A stretch of 60,022 nucleotides of DNA from Thiotrichaceae bacterium (GTDB lineage: Bacteria > Pseudomonadota > Gammaproteobacteria > SZUA-140): assembly GCA_002401765.2 (NCBI GenBank), contig NVTY02000038.1, positions 1 to 60,022 on the forward strand, written 5' to 3'. Made by a program: the position numbers and the translations under genes. The notes below the pieces were generated by a model. It was not told where the DNA came from. It was given only the letters and a program-made list of their open reading frames with translations, and searched no databases. Numbering within the stretch: the first letter of the stretch is position 1; each line of letters starts with the position of its first letter. Positions 26,151 to 35,526 of this stretch are shown piece by piece.

Positions 26151-28983
26151 CATTACAAAAATCATGTTGATAGCGTTGTGTACTACCCTGGTTGTTGGCT
26201 GCAGTTCAACCCCGCGCGTGCTCACCGTTGCTGATGTTGAGCGTGAGAGTCAGATTAAAGAACAGCCATTTGAAACAGATAAGGTGGCTACAGAAGAGCG
26301 GCTCGACGTTGATATTTATCAGGCCTATACCGCTTATGTTGAGCAGTCTGAAAAAGGCGATCATTTTCGTTCGATTGCGATAAGTCGTCTTGCAGACCTG
26401 GAGCTGGAGGTGGAGTTTAATGATGCTGAGGTAGTGGCGGCGGCGCCATTAAGCGAAGAATTATTGACTGCAAAAAAGGAAAAGCAGAACCGAATTAAAC
26501 TAGAGAGAACGATGGGCTTGCTGGAAATGTCGCTGCGTGATTACCCTGACCTTGGTAGTAATGACGAAGTGTTATACCGTCTGGCGATGATATTAAGCCA
26601 ACTGGATAAACATGTTGCGTCTGTGGATGCACTTGAACAATTAGTTGAGCGGCACAAGGGTTCTCGCTTTTATCTGGAAGCCCAGTTCAGGCTGGCTGAA
26701 GATGCCTTTGTGATCGGGGATTATGAGGGCGCAGCGCAGCGCTATAGTAAAATAATCGAGGCGCCGGCCAATTTGGTTTTTTATGAAAAGGCTTATTTCA
26801 AGCGTGGTTGGTCAAGGTTTAAATTGCAGGAATATAAGTTGGCTGTTGATGACCTGATGAAGGCGACTGCCTATCGTGATGCGAAGGGAAAGGACGGAGG
26901 CAGGGGAGCAATTGAGAGGGATGAGCACTTTGATGCTTATTTCTATGCCATTGCGTTGAATTTCTCGTATATGGAAGAACATCGCGCACTAGCAGACTAT
27001 TTTCGTCATGCACGTTCATCAAAATTTACCTATTACATCTATAGTGAGTTGTCTGATATATATCTGGCTCAAAAGCGTTATAGCGATGTAGTGGCGATAC
27101 TGAAGCTATTTTCTGAAGAGCACCCAGGGTCACGTTATCTACCTCAGATGGAATTCCGAATTGTGACAACATGGGAGCGTAGCGGGTTTTTTGATAGTTT
27201 CTATGCGGCGGCAGATGGTTTTTATAGTCGTTATAATCCATCTGCGAGTTATTGGGATCCTGAAAAGAAAACAAAGAAAATCAAAGCGGTGATGCTAGCT
27301 GAGATTAAGCCGCTGTTGCGCGATAATGTTTTTTCGATTGCGAGCTACTATCATAATCAATATCAGTCGACCTCTACGGATCGCTCTTTTGAGTTGGCGA
27401 GCAAATGGTATGAACGTTATCTTACTCACTTTTCAGAAACCGCTTTAGATGATAATGTGAATTATGCTTATGCTGATTTGTTGTCAGAAAAAGAACGCTA
27501 TGAGAAAGCAATTGGTCATTACGAGATCGTCGCCTACAAGGGCGGTGTGATTGTTGATCAGCGTGCTGCATATGCCACGGTGGTGTTGGCTGAACGCCTA
27601 TACTCCCAGAGTGTTGGCGGACAAAAAGTGGCATGGCAGCTTCGTTATATTAAGCATGCACTGTTGTTTAAGCGAACTTATCCTTTGGATATGCGTTCAG
27701 AGCGCATTATACTGCGCGCTGCTGAAATAGCATTTGCAGGAGAAAAATATCAGCAGGCGGTTAATATTGCGGGTCTTCTTGCGGCTGCTGAGAGTAGAAG
27801 TGTGCGTTATGAAGTTGGCTTAATCAAGGCAGAGTCACTTTTTAATCTGGCAAAGTTTGAAAAGGCTGAGAGGGTGTTTCTGACGCTGATTCACTCGCTT
27901 GCCGCTGGTGATGCGAGAAAGAAAAAGATGGAAGATCGTTTGGCGTTGACGATCTATAGGCAGGCAGAAGTTGAGCTAGCCGCGGGCAATGATGTTGCTG
28001 CAAGGCAAAAGTTTGAACGTATTGCTGCGCTGGTTGGTGACTCTGAGATTGCCCCTAAAGGATTGTATGATGCGACGGTACTGGCGATGGCAGGTGAGTC
28101 CTGGGTGGAACTGATTGATTATGCGAGCCGCTTTCGTAGCCAATACCCTGATCATGAGCGGCGTGATGATGTGACAAAATTATTATCAGTTGCCTACATC
28201 AATGCCGGGCAGCATGCTAATGCGGCTCAAATTCTTGAGGAGGTGTATGAGATTGAGCAGGACAGTGAGATAAAGATGGCATCGCTGTGGCAGTCTGCAG
28301 AACTTTATGAGGCGCTGAAAGATATGCCTGCTTCCATTCGCACTTATCAGCGTTATGTGGAGGTTTATCAGCAGCCATTTCCACCTTATATGGAAGCGTT
28401 AAATAAACTAACGATGATGAATGACGCCATGGGAGATACACGTCGCGGTGATCTTTGGGCAGGGAAAATTCGTAAGGCAGATCATCAAATTGACGTAGCA
28501 ATGAAAACAGATCGCACTAATCATATTGCGGGTGTCGCGACACTGCGTTTAGCCCGAGAGAAAAAGACGGCATTTGATAAGCTCACAATTCGTCAGCCAC
28601 TCAAGGTTCACCTTAAACGTAAGAAGGATGCAATGGATTGGGCGAGAGGGCTGTATACCACTGCTTATGAGTATCATAGCCCAGAGATAATGACAGAATC
28701 ACTTTTTTCAATTGCTGAAATGTACTATGGGTTTAGTCTGGCGGTAATGGATTCTACTCGCCCAAAAGGGCTGAATGACGATGAAATGGAACAATATGAA
28801 ATTGGAATTGAAGATTTGGCATTCCCTGTTGAAGAAAAAGCGATAGAGATTTACGAATCAACCCTGTCTCATGTGAATCAAGGGATATTCAATATCTGGA
28901 CACAAAAGAGTTACCATCAGTTAGCAATTATTTTTCCTGCGCGCTACGCAAAAGAGCTAAAGGTGGATGCGTATGCGAACTAA
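26143..28983 (+). CDS. Large TPR lipoprotein of a Glt-like cluster
   Basis: The protein has 946 residues. The start MTDITKIMLIALCTTLVVGC gives a lipobox with Cys20; an in-frame ATG at 26122 would spoil this signal. Many TPR-like helical pairs follow (ALEQLVERHKGSRFYLEAQF; GDYEGAAQRYSKIIEAP; ISDIYLAQKRYSDVVAIL-like). It is probably anchored to the outer or inner membrane and scaffolds a trans-envelope complex, like AgmU/GltD or GltE in Myxococcus. No catalytic motif is visible. Translation is coupled to both neighbours by overlaps. Confidence 0.72.
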   Translation: MTDITKIMLIALCTTLVVGCSSTPRVLTVADVERESQIKEQPFETDKVATEERLDVDIYQAYTAYVEQSEKGDHFRSIAISRLADLELEVEFNDAEVVAAAPLSEELLTAKKEKQNRIKLERTMGLLEMSLRDYPDLGSNDEVLYRLAMILSQLDKHVASVDALEQLVERHKGSRFYLEAQFRLAEDAFVIGDYEGAAQRYSKIIEAPANLVFYEKAYFKRGWSRFKLQEYKLAVDDLMKATAYRDAKGKDGGRGAIERDEHFDAYFYAIALNFSYMEEHRALADYFRHARSSKFTYYIYSELSDIYLAQKRYSDVVAILKLFSEEHPGSRYLPQMEFRIVTTWERSGFFDSFYAAADGFYSRYNPSASYWDPEKKTKKIKAVMLAEIKPLLRDNVFSIASYYHNQYQSTSTDRSFELASKWYERYLTHFSETALDDNVNYAYADLLSEKERYEKAIGHYEIVAYKGGVIVDQRAAYATVVLAERLYSQSVGGQKVAWQLRYIKHALLFKRTYPLDMRSERIILRAAEIAFAGEKYQQAVNIAGLLAAAESRSVRYEVGLIKAESLFNLAKFEKAERVFLTLIHSLAAGDARKKKMEDRLALTIYRQAEVELAAGNDVAARQKFERIAALVGDSEIAPKGLYDATVLAMAGESWVELIDYASRFRSQYPDHERRDDVTKLLSVAYINAGQHANAAQILEEVYEIEQDSEIKMASLWQSAELYEALKDMPASIRTYQRYVEVYQQPFPPYMEALNKLTMMNDAMGDTRRGDLWAGKIRKADHQIDVAMKTDRTNHIAGVATLRLAREKKTAFDKLTIRQPLKVHLKRKKDAMDWARGLYTTAYEYHSPEIMTESLFSIAEMYYGFSLAVMDSTRPKGLNDDEMEQYEIGIEDLAFPVEEKAIEIYESTLSHVNQGIFNIWTQKSYHQLAIIFPARYAKELKVDAYAN

Positions 28984-29593
28984 TTATTCATGGTTAATCG
29001 CGATGCTGTTATTGGTGGGCTGTGCTGGTACGCCAAATTATGTTGATAACGAGGCACTGCTAAAAAGCGAGCGGGATATTCAACAGACTGGAATTGACAT
29101 GCATAATCCTGATATGAGCGCTGCAATTAGCGCGCTTAATGATGGTAAACTGATGGTGGCAAAGACATTGTTATTGGGGCTTACACAGCGCTATCCCCTT
29201 GCGGGTAAGCCATGGGTTAATGTAGGTTTGATTAGCTTTCGTCGTGGCGACTTGGATCATGCGCAGCAAGCGGCCGAAAGAGCGCTTGAACTGCAACCTG
29301 AAATAGCTGTTGCTGATTACTTGCTTGGCCTGATTGCCCATAAAAGAAATGATGCGCCGAAAGCATTGGAGCATTATCTGGCTGCACTTGAGAAAGATCA
29401 GCAGCATGCTAATTCGCATTATAATTTAGCGCTTTTATATGATACTTATTATCAGGATCTAGAAAATGCTATTTTCCACTATCGACGTTACCTGGAGTTG
29501 AATGCTAATGAGGATGAGGATGAGGTGACGTTATCCTGGGTGAAAGAGCTTGAGTCTCAGCTTGCTCCTGAAGGAGGCGATGATGCGAATTAA
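28973..29593 (+). CDS. TPR lipoprotein, AglT/GltE-like
   Basis: The product has 206 residues with the lipoprotein signal MRTNYSWLIAMLLLVGC (Cys17). Two to three canonical TPRs are visible (PWVNVGLISFRRGDLDHAQQ; NDAPKALEHYLAALEKDQQH; SHYNLALLYDTYYQDLENAI). ATG 28973 is preferred over ATG 28967 because AAGGTGG is then 6 bp away. Size and layout match AglT/GltE, an outer-membrane TPR lipoprotein of the Myxococcus gliding machinery. The assignment is by architecture. The stop overlaps the next start. Confidence 0.68.
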   Translation: MRTNYSWLIAMLLLVGCAGTPNYVDNEALLKSERDIQQTGIDMHNPDMSAAISALNDGKLMVAKTLLLGLTQRYPLAGKPWVNVGLISFRRGDLDHAQQAAERALELQPEIAVADYLLGLIAHKRNDAPKALEHYLAALEKDQQHANSHYNLALLYDTYYQDLENAIFHYRRYLELNANEDEDEVTLSWVKELESQLAPEGGDDAN

Positions 29594-29909
29594 TGGTTGT
29601 CTGCATTGGATCATGATAGCTAGCCTGTCACTTCTTTCGAATTCGCCTCTTTATGCAGAAGAGATAGATGGGGTCTTGACTGAAGATGAGATTAAAGCGG
29701 TGGTTGCCGATCGCGATGTGATTAATCTGGATGGCGTCCAAATTCGAGGGAATAAAGAGCTGCCGCAGATTCTTTATATTGTGCCGTGGCAGGAAATTGA
29801 AACAAAGCGCCGTGTTAAGGAGCAGGATATTGTGCTTTTTAGTCTATCAGAACGGCGCATTAAACCGGTGATGCCGGACATGAAAAAAGGTGATTCGAGG
29901 TCTCGATAG
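29583..29909 (+). CDS. Small exported protein of a Glt-like cluster
   Basis: The product has 108 residues with a signal peptide (MIASLSLLSNSPLYAEE). The mature part is hydrophilic, with a beta-rich segment INLDGVQIRGNKELPQILYI and a basic tail. I know no family for it. The ribosome site AGGAGG fits ATG 29583 best (29580 is also ATG). It ends the first half of the cluster; a MITE then lies between it and the motor genes. Confidence 0.65.
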   Translation: MRINGCLHWIMIASLSLLSNSPLYAEEIDGVLTEDEIKAVVADRDVINLDGVQIRGNKELPQILYIVPWQEIETKRRVKEQDIVLFSLSERRIKPVMPDMKKGDSRSR

Positions 29910-30398
29910 ATATGTAATTGATCACCATAATGGGAAAGGGTTGTTATTCTGTCACTATCCGGCTCACTCCTGAAATCTGTCATTACTGCCTTGAAAAATG
30001 ATCATTTACACTTGTAAACTCATATTTTTTGCCTTGAGCTGATAAATTTTAGAAGCTATTTGAAGCGCTGGATACCATTGTCCACTATGCTGAATAGTTA
30101 CGTTATTCTGTGTTTTTATTTCAGTCAGCTTATGAATGGTCGATATAAAAAACAGGTCAGACGTTGCAGGATAAGGGAGTTATCATGCAACAGTGTCGAC
30201 GGAAGTGGGTAAATGATGAGTGCTATCCATTTCTAATTCAAAATTATCGGATTTCAAAGCGCTTGGATGCATAAAGTATGAACTTTATGTTAATTGTATA
30301 TTTGCAGGATGTTAAGGTTTAATAATGAAGTTTCTTTATTGTGATAGCGTAGGTACTTGGTCGTTTTTAATATTCCACGTAGATTTTAGGAGTGTGTC
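29910..30398. other. Gene-free spacer between two halves of the Glt-like cluster
   Basis: The 489-bp spacer contains the second 151-bp MITE (29951-30101) and about 300 bp of A/T-rich sequence. I saw no ORF or RNA gene. The promoter of the TolQ-like gene should be in 30110-30390. A ribosome site TAGGAG lies before ATG 30399. Confidence 0.6.
29951..30101. mobile_element. 151-bp MITE with IS66-like ends (copy B)
   Basis: Same length and orientation as copy A (1606-1756). The right end GCTGAATAGTTAC is identical and the left end GTCACTATCCGGC has three changes. It is flanked by its own exact 8-bp target duplication GTTATTCT (29943-29950 and 30102-30109). The left 100 bp closely match copy A, including the TGATCATTTACA hairpin. 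A 30-bp block near the right end has diverged completely without a change in length. Confidence 0.88.
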
Positions 30399-31028
30399 AT
30401 GGAGGTAGTAAGTTTTTTTCAGACTGGTGGGCCTTTCATGTACCCCATCCTCGCCATATTGGCGTTGGGTCTTGCGATAGCACTGGAGCGTTACCTTTAT
30501 CTGAGTTCAACGCAGCGTAAATCAAATAAAATTTGGGCTGAGCTTGTCCCGCTGCTGAAGAAAAATGACTTTGATCAGGCGGTGAAAATTACTGCGAAAA
30601 ACAAGACGCCGATGGCCCACATGCTTAGTTATGGCTTTTCACGTCTGGACCAAACACGTCGTCGAAATGAGCTGGAAACAGCAATGGAAGAGGGCATGAT
30701 GGAGGTGATCCCTGAGCTTGAACAGCGCACGCATTACCTTGCAACCTATGCGAATATCGCAACACTACTGGGGCTGCTGGGTACTATTATCGGTCTGATA
30801 GAAGCATTTACTGCCGTTGCTTCTGCGGATCCTGCAGAAAAAGCAGATTTGCTGTCGGCAAGTATCTCAGTTGCCATGAATACCACCGCGTTTGGCTTGA
30901 TCGCCGCCATTCCTATGTTGTTTCTACACTCTTATCTATCGACTAAAACAGCACGCCTTGTGGATGACCTGGAAATGGTTGCAGTTAAGTGCCTGAATAT
31001 TGTGAGTGAGCAGGATCGCAGACAATAG
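30399..31028 (+). CDS. TolQ/ExbB/MotA-family proton channel subunit (AglR-like)
   Basis: The product has 209 residues with three membrane spans: an N-terminal one (MYPILAILALGLAIALERYL) and a pair around ATYANIATLLGLLGTIIGLI and MNTTAFGLIAAIPMLFLHSYL. These carry the family's Gly/Thr channel-lining residues. It forms the stator channel with ExbD-type partners and drives trans-envelope work from the proton gradient. With two ExbD genes and a TonB-like gene downstream the set corresponds to AglR-AglQ-AglS plus an AgmX-type protein. Confidence 0.88.
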   Translation: MEVVSFFQTGGPFMYPILAILALGLAIALERYLYLSSTQRKSNKIWAELVPLLKKNDFDQAVKITAKNKTPMAHMLSYGFSRLDQTRRRNELETAMEEGMMEVIPELEQRTHYLATYANIATLLGLLGTIIGLIEAFTAVASADPAEKADLLSASISVAMNTTAFGLIAAIPMLFLHSYLSTKTARLVDDLEMVAVKCLNIVSEQDRRQ

Positions 31029-31099
31029 TCACCTGACGTTATTTAAGTTGACGGGCCTTATTGGTAAATATAGTGCCGGAATAGAGATCTGGAATCGAT

Positions 31100-31618
31100 A
31101 TGCGTACAAGACGTAGACATCATGCAAAAGAAGCCACTGAGCTAAATATCACCGCATTCATGAATTTGATGGTGATTTTGGTGCCGTTTTTATTGGTAAC
31201 AGCAGTGTTCTCCCGGATGACAGTGATTGAACTGAACTTGCCGGAAAAAAATGCTCAGACACAACAACAAGAGAAGATTAAGCTTGAGCTTGAGTTAGTG
31301 GTACGTCAATCTAGTTTCGACGTACAAGATCGTCGCCTTGGTTTGATTAAGCGATTTGAGCGCAGTGAAGCGTCAACAGATTGGAATGCTTTTAGCGAAC
31401 TATTAGTTGAAATTAAAAGTCGTTTCCCAGAAGAGCAAAATATTACTTTATTGTTAGAGCGAGATATCGAATACCAAACATTGGTTCAGGTGATGGACCG
31501 GGTTAGAAGTGCGGACGTCGTTAATATTGCCACCCTTGATACAGTTGAGTTATTTCCCAATATTTCGATTGGTGATGCGCAGGTGCTTTCTGCCGCAGAA
31601 ACCGGGGTGGTAAAATGA
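31100..31618 (+). CDS. ExbD/TolR-family protein lacking the channel aspartate
   Basis: The product has 172 residues with one N-terminal membrane span (LNITAFMNLMVILVPFLLVT) and a periplasmic domain. In ExbD, TolR and MotB the span carries an essential Asp at the position occupied here by Asn22 (FMNLM, compare LIDVM). This subunit should not carry protons itself and may be structural, leaving the neighbour with Asp30 as the active one. Its stop overlaps the next ATG by 4 bases. Confidence 0.85.
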   Translation: MRTRRRHHAKEATELNITAFMNLMVILVPFLLVTAVFSRMTVIELNLPEKNAQTQQQEKIKLELELVVRQSSFDVQDRRLGLIKRFERSEASTDWNAFSELLVEIKSRFPEEQNITLLLERDIEYQTLVQVMDRVRSADVVNIATLDTVELFPNISIGDAQVLSAAETGVVK

Positions 31619-32115
31619 AAGAGGTGTCGCGTCGTGCAAAACGGATGGAGCGCCATCATAAGCGTAAAAAACAACCCGGCCTAAATCTGGTTTCATTGAT
31701 GGATATTTTTACCATCCTGGTTTTTTTCTTATTGGTGAGCTCGTCAAATGTGCAGCAGCTGCACACCAGTAAGGAAATTACGCTACCCACATCGATCTCT
31801 TCCGCAATACCAAAAGAAACACTGGTGATTACAATTACTGCGCGTGACATTTTAGTACAGGGGCGCAAGGTAGCCGCAACCAGTGATGTGATTGCTAGCG
31901 CAGAGCCCATGATTGCAGCACTTGTTGATGAATTAAATTTTGAAGCAAGTAAGTCGCGCTTTTCATCTACAGAAAAGAAAGCGCGTAATGTGACGATTAT
32001 TGGCGATAGGAAAATCCCTTATGAAGTGCTGAGTAAAATATTGAGTAGCTGTCGGGAGGCGAACTATACCAAAATATCTTTTGCCGCCGTGCAAAAATCC
32101 AGGTCAAAGAGCTAA
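31615..32115 (+). CDS. ExbD/TolR-family protein with intact channel aspartate
   Basis: The product has 166 residues. A very basic cytoplasmic tail (RRAKRMERHHKRKKQPG) precedes a single span LNLVSLMDIFTILVFFLLVS with the conserved Asp30. The periplasmic domain ends in a typical TolR-like beta-alpha unit (VTIIGDRKIPYEVLSKILSSC). It probably pairs with the TolQ-like channel and the Asn-bearing partner to form a heteromeric stator. Confidence 0.88.
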   Translation: MKEVSRRAKRMERHHKRKKQPGLNLVSLMDIFTILVFFLLVSSSNVQQLHTSKEITLPTSISSAIPKETLVITITARDILVQGRKVAATSDVIASAEPMIAALVDELNFEASKSRFSSTEKKARNVTIIGDRKIPYEVLSKILSSCREANYTKISFAAVQKSRSKS

Positions 32116-32124
32116 GGGTCAGTT

Positions 32125-33090
32125 ATGACTACCATTGCTTATAAAGAGCTAGCCCTATCCTGGACTTCCAGTCGCGAAGACGATCGTAAGTTTAACGTTT
32201 TGGTGATTGTTGTGATGGTGCTGCTGTTCGGCATTGTCTTTTATATTCAAAGTATCGAGGTGCCTAAATTAGAGCGCAAAGTACATGTGATACCTGATCG
32301 GATTGCTAAATTTATTGGTCAGCAACCTAAGCCTGAAAAAGTTGAAGTAGTGAAGCCGCGACCTAAACCGAAGCCCAAACCTAAGGTTGAGAAAAAGGTA
32401 GAAAAGCCCAAGGAAAGCCTGAAGAAGAAGCTCGCAAAAAAACAGAAGCCGAAGAAAAAGCCCTTAACAAATAGGCAAAAGGCTGCACGTGAAAAGGCAC
32501 AAAAAAGTGGTTTGCTTGAGTTAAGTAAAGGATTGGCTGATTTGATGGATACGTCAGACATCAGCAAGGCAGTGGCGACTAATACGGGTAAGAGAATAGT
32601 AAAAGGTACTCATACTAAAGCTGCAACGGTGAGTAAGTCGTTGCTAACTGCCAAGGTTAGTAAAAATAGTGGCGGTGTTAATAATGCGGACTTCAAAAGT
32701 GAGGTGGGTTTAACGCAGACTGAATTGGGTGCATTGCAGCATGCGGAGATTGATTCTACTCTTGAAGTGGCACAGGTAGAGACGTTAGCGTCGCGCATGA
32801 ATATGCGCAGTGAAGAAGAAATTACGATGGTGTTTGACCGTAATAAGAGCAAGTTGTTTTCTATCTACAACCGTGAACGCCGTACGGATTCGGGTTTGAA
32901 AGGAACGATTGTGCTTGAGATTGTGATTGCCCCTTCCGGCGAGGTGATTGAGGTTCGGATTATTTCAAGTGAACTCAATAATTCCAAGCTCGAACGGCGT
33001 ATTTTATCACGCATTAAACAATTTCACTTTGGCGAAAAAGAAGTTGATACTGTGACGGTCTCATACCCGATTGAGTTTATTCCATCGTAA
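32125..33090 (+). CDS. TonB-like protein with AgmX/PglI-type C-terminal domain
   Basis: The product has 321 residues: a cytoplasmic N-terminus, one span (about 24-42), a Lys/Pro-rich spacer (KPRPKPKPKPKVEKKVEKPK, about 77-96), a variable region, and a C-terminal domain beginning near LKGTIVLEIVIAPSGEVIEV and ending TVTVSYPIEFIPS. This is the layout of TonB and of the AgmX/PglI (GltJ/GltG) proteins. It likely transmits motor force across the periplasm to the TPR lipoproteins. Last gene of the cluster, 9 bp after the ExbD gene. Confidence 0.85.
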   Translation: MTTIAYKELALSWTSSREDDRKFNVLVIVVMVLLFGIVFYIQSIEVPKLERKVHVIPDRIAKFIGQQPKPEKVEVVKPRPKPKPKPKVEKKVEKPKESLKKKLAKKQKPKKKPLTNRQKAAREKAQKSGLLELSKGLADLMDTSDISKAVATNTGKRIVKGTHTKAATVSKSLLTAKVSKNSGGVNNADFKSEVGLTQTELGALQHAEIDSTLEVAQVETLASRMNMRSEEEITMVFDRNKSKLFSIYNRERRTDSGLKGTIVLEIVIAPSGEVIEVRIISSELNNSKLERRILSRIKQFHFGEKEVDTVTVSYPIEFIPS

Positions 33091-33163
33091 ATTTTATTGA
33101 ACGGCAGTGATGTCTGGTTAACCTGGTTGTCAGAATAAGGCCATTGAATGTGAACGTAGCTGC

Positions 33164-33715
33164 TTATGGTGCTCTGTTGGGTTGCCAAAGAGGTTCGTTA
33201 GTTTTCTGAACCCGCGCTAACGTACGTGCGATTACAAACAAAAGATCAGATAGTCGATTCAAGTAGGCTACCGCAAACTCACTAAGCTCTGTTTGATTTC
33301 CCAGTGTAATGATGCTGCGTTCAGCACGCCGGCAGATGGTGCGTGCCATATGACAATGCGCTGCTGCTGGTGAACCTCCAGGGAGGATGAATTCCTTTAA
33401 TGGAGGAAGCTTTGCATTGAGCATTTCCAGTGCCTCATCTAATTTAGTAAGCGCTTGCTCGGTGATAAATCCCTGCCCAGGCATGCTAAGTTCACCACCG
33501 AGATCAAACATGCTATGTTGAATGTCGCATAGCAAATCGCTGATGTCATTGGGTAAAGGGTGGATCAGAATCAAACCAATGCTGCTATTCAATTCATCGA
33601 TGTCACCCATTGCGGCGATACGTGGATGGTCTTTATTGGTGCGGCTTCCATCAGCAAGCCCAGTCGTGCCATTGTCGCCAGTTCGAGTTGCAATTTTTGA
33701 AAGCCGATGCCCCAT
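33164..33715 (-). CDS. Cob(I)alamin adenosyltransferase, PduO type
   Basis: The enzyme transfers the adenosyl group of ATP to cob(I)alamin. The 183-residue protein has the ATP-binding N-terminus KIATRTGDNGTTGLADG, the GDIDELNSSIG segment, and the motif RTICRRAERS followed by YLNRLSDLLFVIAR. All are hallmarks of the PduO/MMAB class. It stands alone on the minus strand, convergent with the motor genes, with no cobalamin-dependent enzyme nearby. Confidence 0.93.
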   Translation of the reverse strand: MGHRLSKIATRTGDNGTTGLADGSRTNKDHPRIAAMGDIDELNSSIGLILIHPLPNDISDLLCDIQHSMFDLGGELSMPGQGFITEQALTKLDEALEMLNAKLPPLKEFILPGGSPAAAHCHMARTICRRAERSIITLGNQTELSEFAVAYLNRLSDLLFVIARTLARVQKTNEPLWQPNRAP

Positions 33716-33786
33716 AATGAATTTTCGCCCAATGTAAAATGGCTATTGTAACGCTTGTTGGGGTGAGGTGATAGCGGATGAAGCGC

Positions 33787-35526
33787 CTATCTAGGGGCTG
33801 GGATGAGATCGGCCTTGGCTGGCCCTCCACTGCCTAATGCGGAGCCTATTTTCTTGATGACCCTGCCGACCTTCATACCGATGGCAGTGCCTATGCCTGG
33901 GCCAAGGATAGAGGTGCCGATGATGCCGCCGATGATGGCATCATTGGTCAGCCGAAGGCTTGGGTCATGAATTGTTCCGCTCACCTTAAGCGGGGCGCTG
34001 ATGATTGATGCCGTTTTTCTTAGTGCGACAGTGACCTCGCCCGATAATCCGTGTTGAGGGTTAATGCTGATATCGCCATTAGCATTGATTGAGTTTGAGA
34101 TGATATCAATGTTGGTAAGCTTAATATGATTATCCACTAATGTTACTTTACCCGTTAGGCGCTGGAAGGGGGTTTCGCCTCCATGAGAACCTTCTTTTGT
34201 CAGTGTGGTTGTTGCCTTTTCAAGGTCTGCTTTAAAAATTTTACCATCCGTGATTTTAAACTCCCCCGTTAAATAGGGGCGGTCTAGTAGTTCTTCGTAT
34301 TCGTTCTCATTGAGGTCAAATTCACCCTGTGCATAAATGGTCCCACTGGCGATTTTATCGTCGATGAAACCTGATAGAAATGTTTCAACATCAATATCAC
34401 TGGCAACAATCCACCCTTTAATATTCCAGTGTTTCTTCCAGAGCAGATGAGTAATACCCTGAATAGTACCGCCGGCTGTATTCAGAATACTGTTGTCATT
34501 AATGAGTGACGCTTTGGTTAGGTGTGCATCAGCAGAGAATTCATCATAGCGGAGCAATATGTTATTTGCTTCATCTTTCACCGCGCCGTTGGTTATATGG
34601 TATGTTCCTCTGGCTTCTGGGTCTATGAAAAGCTGGCTTAGTTCATTGCCTTTAAGTGTTATCTTGAGTGCACTATGAAAATAGCCATCGTATGTGCTGA
34701 TGTCAAAGTGCTTTAACACTGGGGCGATGTGAATATTGGAGCTGTTCAGTTGGCCGTTATATTGCCAGCCTTTTCGCCAACTGAGGGTGCCTGTTGTTTT
34801 TAATGACCCTTTATAGCTATCGATCTCCACTTTGATAAAATCGGCTTTGCTTTTATGCAATATAGCCTGCACGCTTAGTTTGTCGAACTTGAATGATGGT
34901 GATACGGGAACTATCCAGTTTGTGCCTGATGCTCGTAAGTTGTAACTACTACCCTGCCTGGGTGTAAGGGTGGCTTGCAATGTATTATCCATTCGTGAGA
35001 GCAAAATACTTTTAAAATCAAAATTATTTCCAAGCTGTAAGTCGAACCGGTAGGGGCCAAGGCTAACCTCGTCATTAGAGCGAATCATGATATTCTCACC
35101 ACTGATCTGGCGGATGTTCAGTGTACTCGCATTTGATGGTGATTTTTCCGCGATCTTTTGTGGTGAAATCAGTGCGTTAATAAACGCCAGGTTGCTGCCA
35201 GCTCCTTTGAGGTGAATGCTGCTGATGATGATCTCCCCTTTGAACAGTGCCAGAGGGTCAAGCGTTGTTTGCATATGTTCAACAAAAAGTTCACCGGGTT
35301 GGCGTGTATTGCCCAGTATTGAAATATTGGTGGCTGTGAGCGCCGGTAGGGGAATGACTTGAGGTGATAGAGAGCCAATCATCACTGTTCTCCCGATGCG
35401 TTGAGATAGGTGTTTTTCAAGAATCGGCTGGTAACCATCAAGTTGAATAATATAAGGAACTGCGAAAAGAGTGGCGCCGATTAAGGTTGAAAGAATAAGC
35501 AGTAACTTTATTAACCGTTTAAACAT
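33787..35526 (-). CDS. AsmA-family protein
   Basis: The product has 579 residues with an N-terminal membrane anchor (LLLILSTLIGATLFAVPYII) and the AsmA start ...PILEKHLSQRIGRTVMIGSL. A long beta-rich periplasmic region follows, and the C-terminal AsmA_2-like part has GDISINPQHGLSGEVTVAL and PLKVSGTIHDPSLRLTNDA. AsmA/YhdP-type proteins are bridge-like lipid transporters linking inner and outer membranes. A Gly-rich hydrophobic tail (GGIIGTSILGPGIGTAIG) ends the protein. Transcribed alone. Confidence 0.85.
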   Translation of the reverse strand: MFKRLIKLLLILSTLIGATLFAVPYIIQLDGYQPILEKHLSQRIGRTVMIGSLSPQVIPLPALTATNISILGNTRQPGELFVEHMQTTLDPLALFKGEIIISSIHLKGAGSNLAFINALISPQKIAEKSPSNASTLNIRQISGENIMIRSNDEVSLGPYRFDLQLGNNFDFKSILLSRMDNTLQATLTPRQGSSYNLRASGTNWIVPVSPSFKFDKLSVQAILHKSKADFIKVEIDSYKGSLKTTGTLSWRKGWQYNGQLNSSNIHIAPVLKHFDISTYDGYFHSALKITLKGNELSQLFIDPEARGTYHITNGAVKDEANNILLRYDEFSADAHLTKASLINDNSILNTAGGTIQGITHLLWKKHWNIKGWIVASDIDVETFLSGFIDDKIASGTIYAQGEFDLNENEYEELLDRPYLTGEFKITDGKIFKADLEKATTTLTKEGSHGGETPFQRLTGKVTLVDNHIKLTNIDIISNSINANGDISINPQHGLSGEVTVALRKTASIISAPLKVSGTIHDPSLRLTNDAIIGGIIGTSILGPGIGTAIGMKVGRVIKKIGSALGSGGPAKADLIPAPR

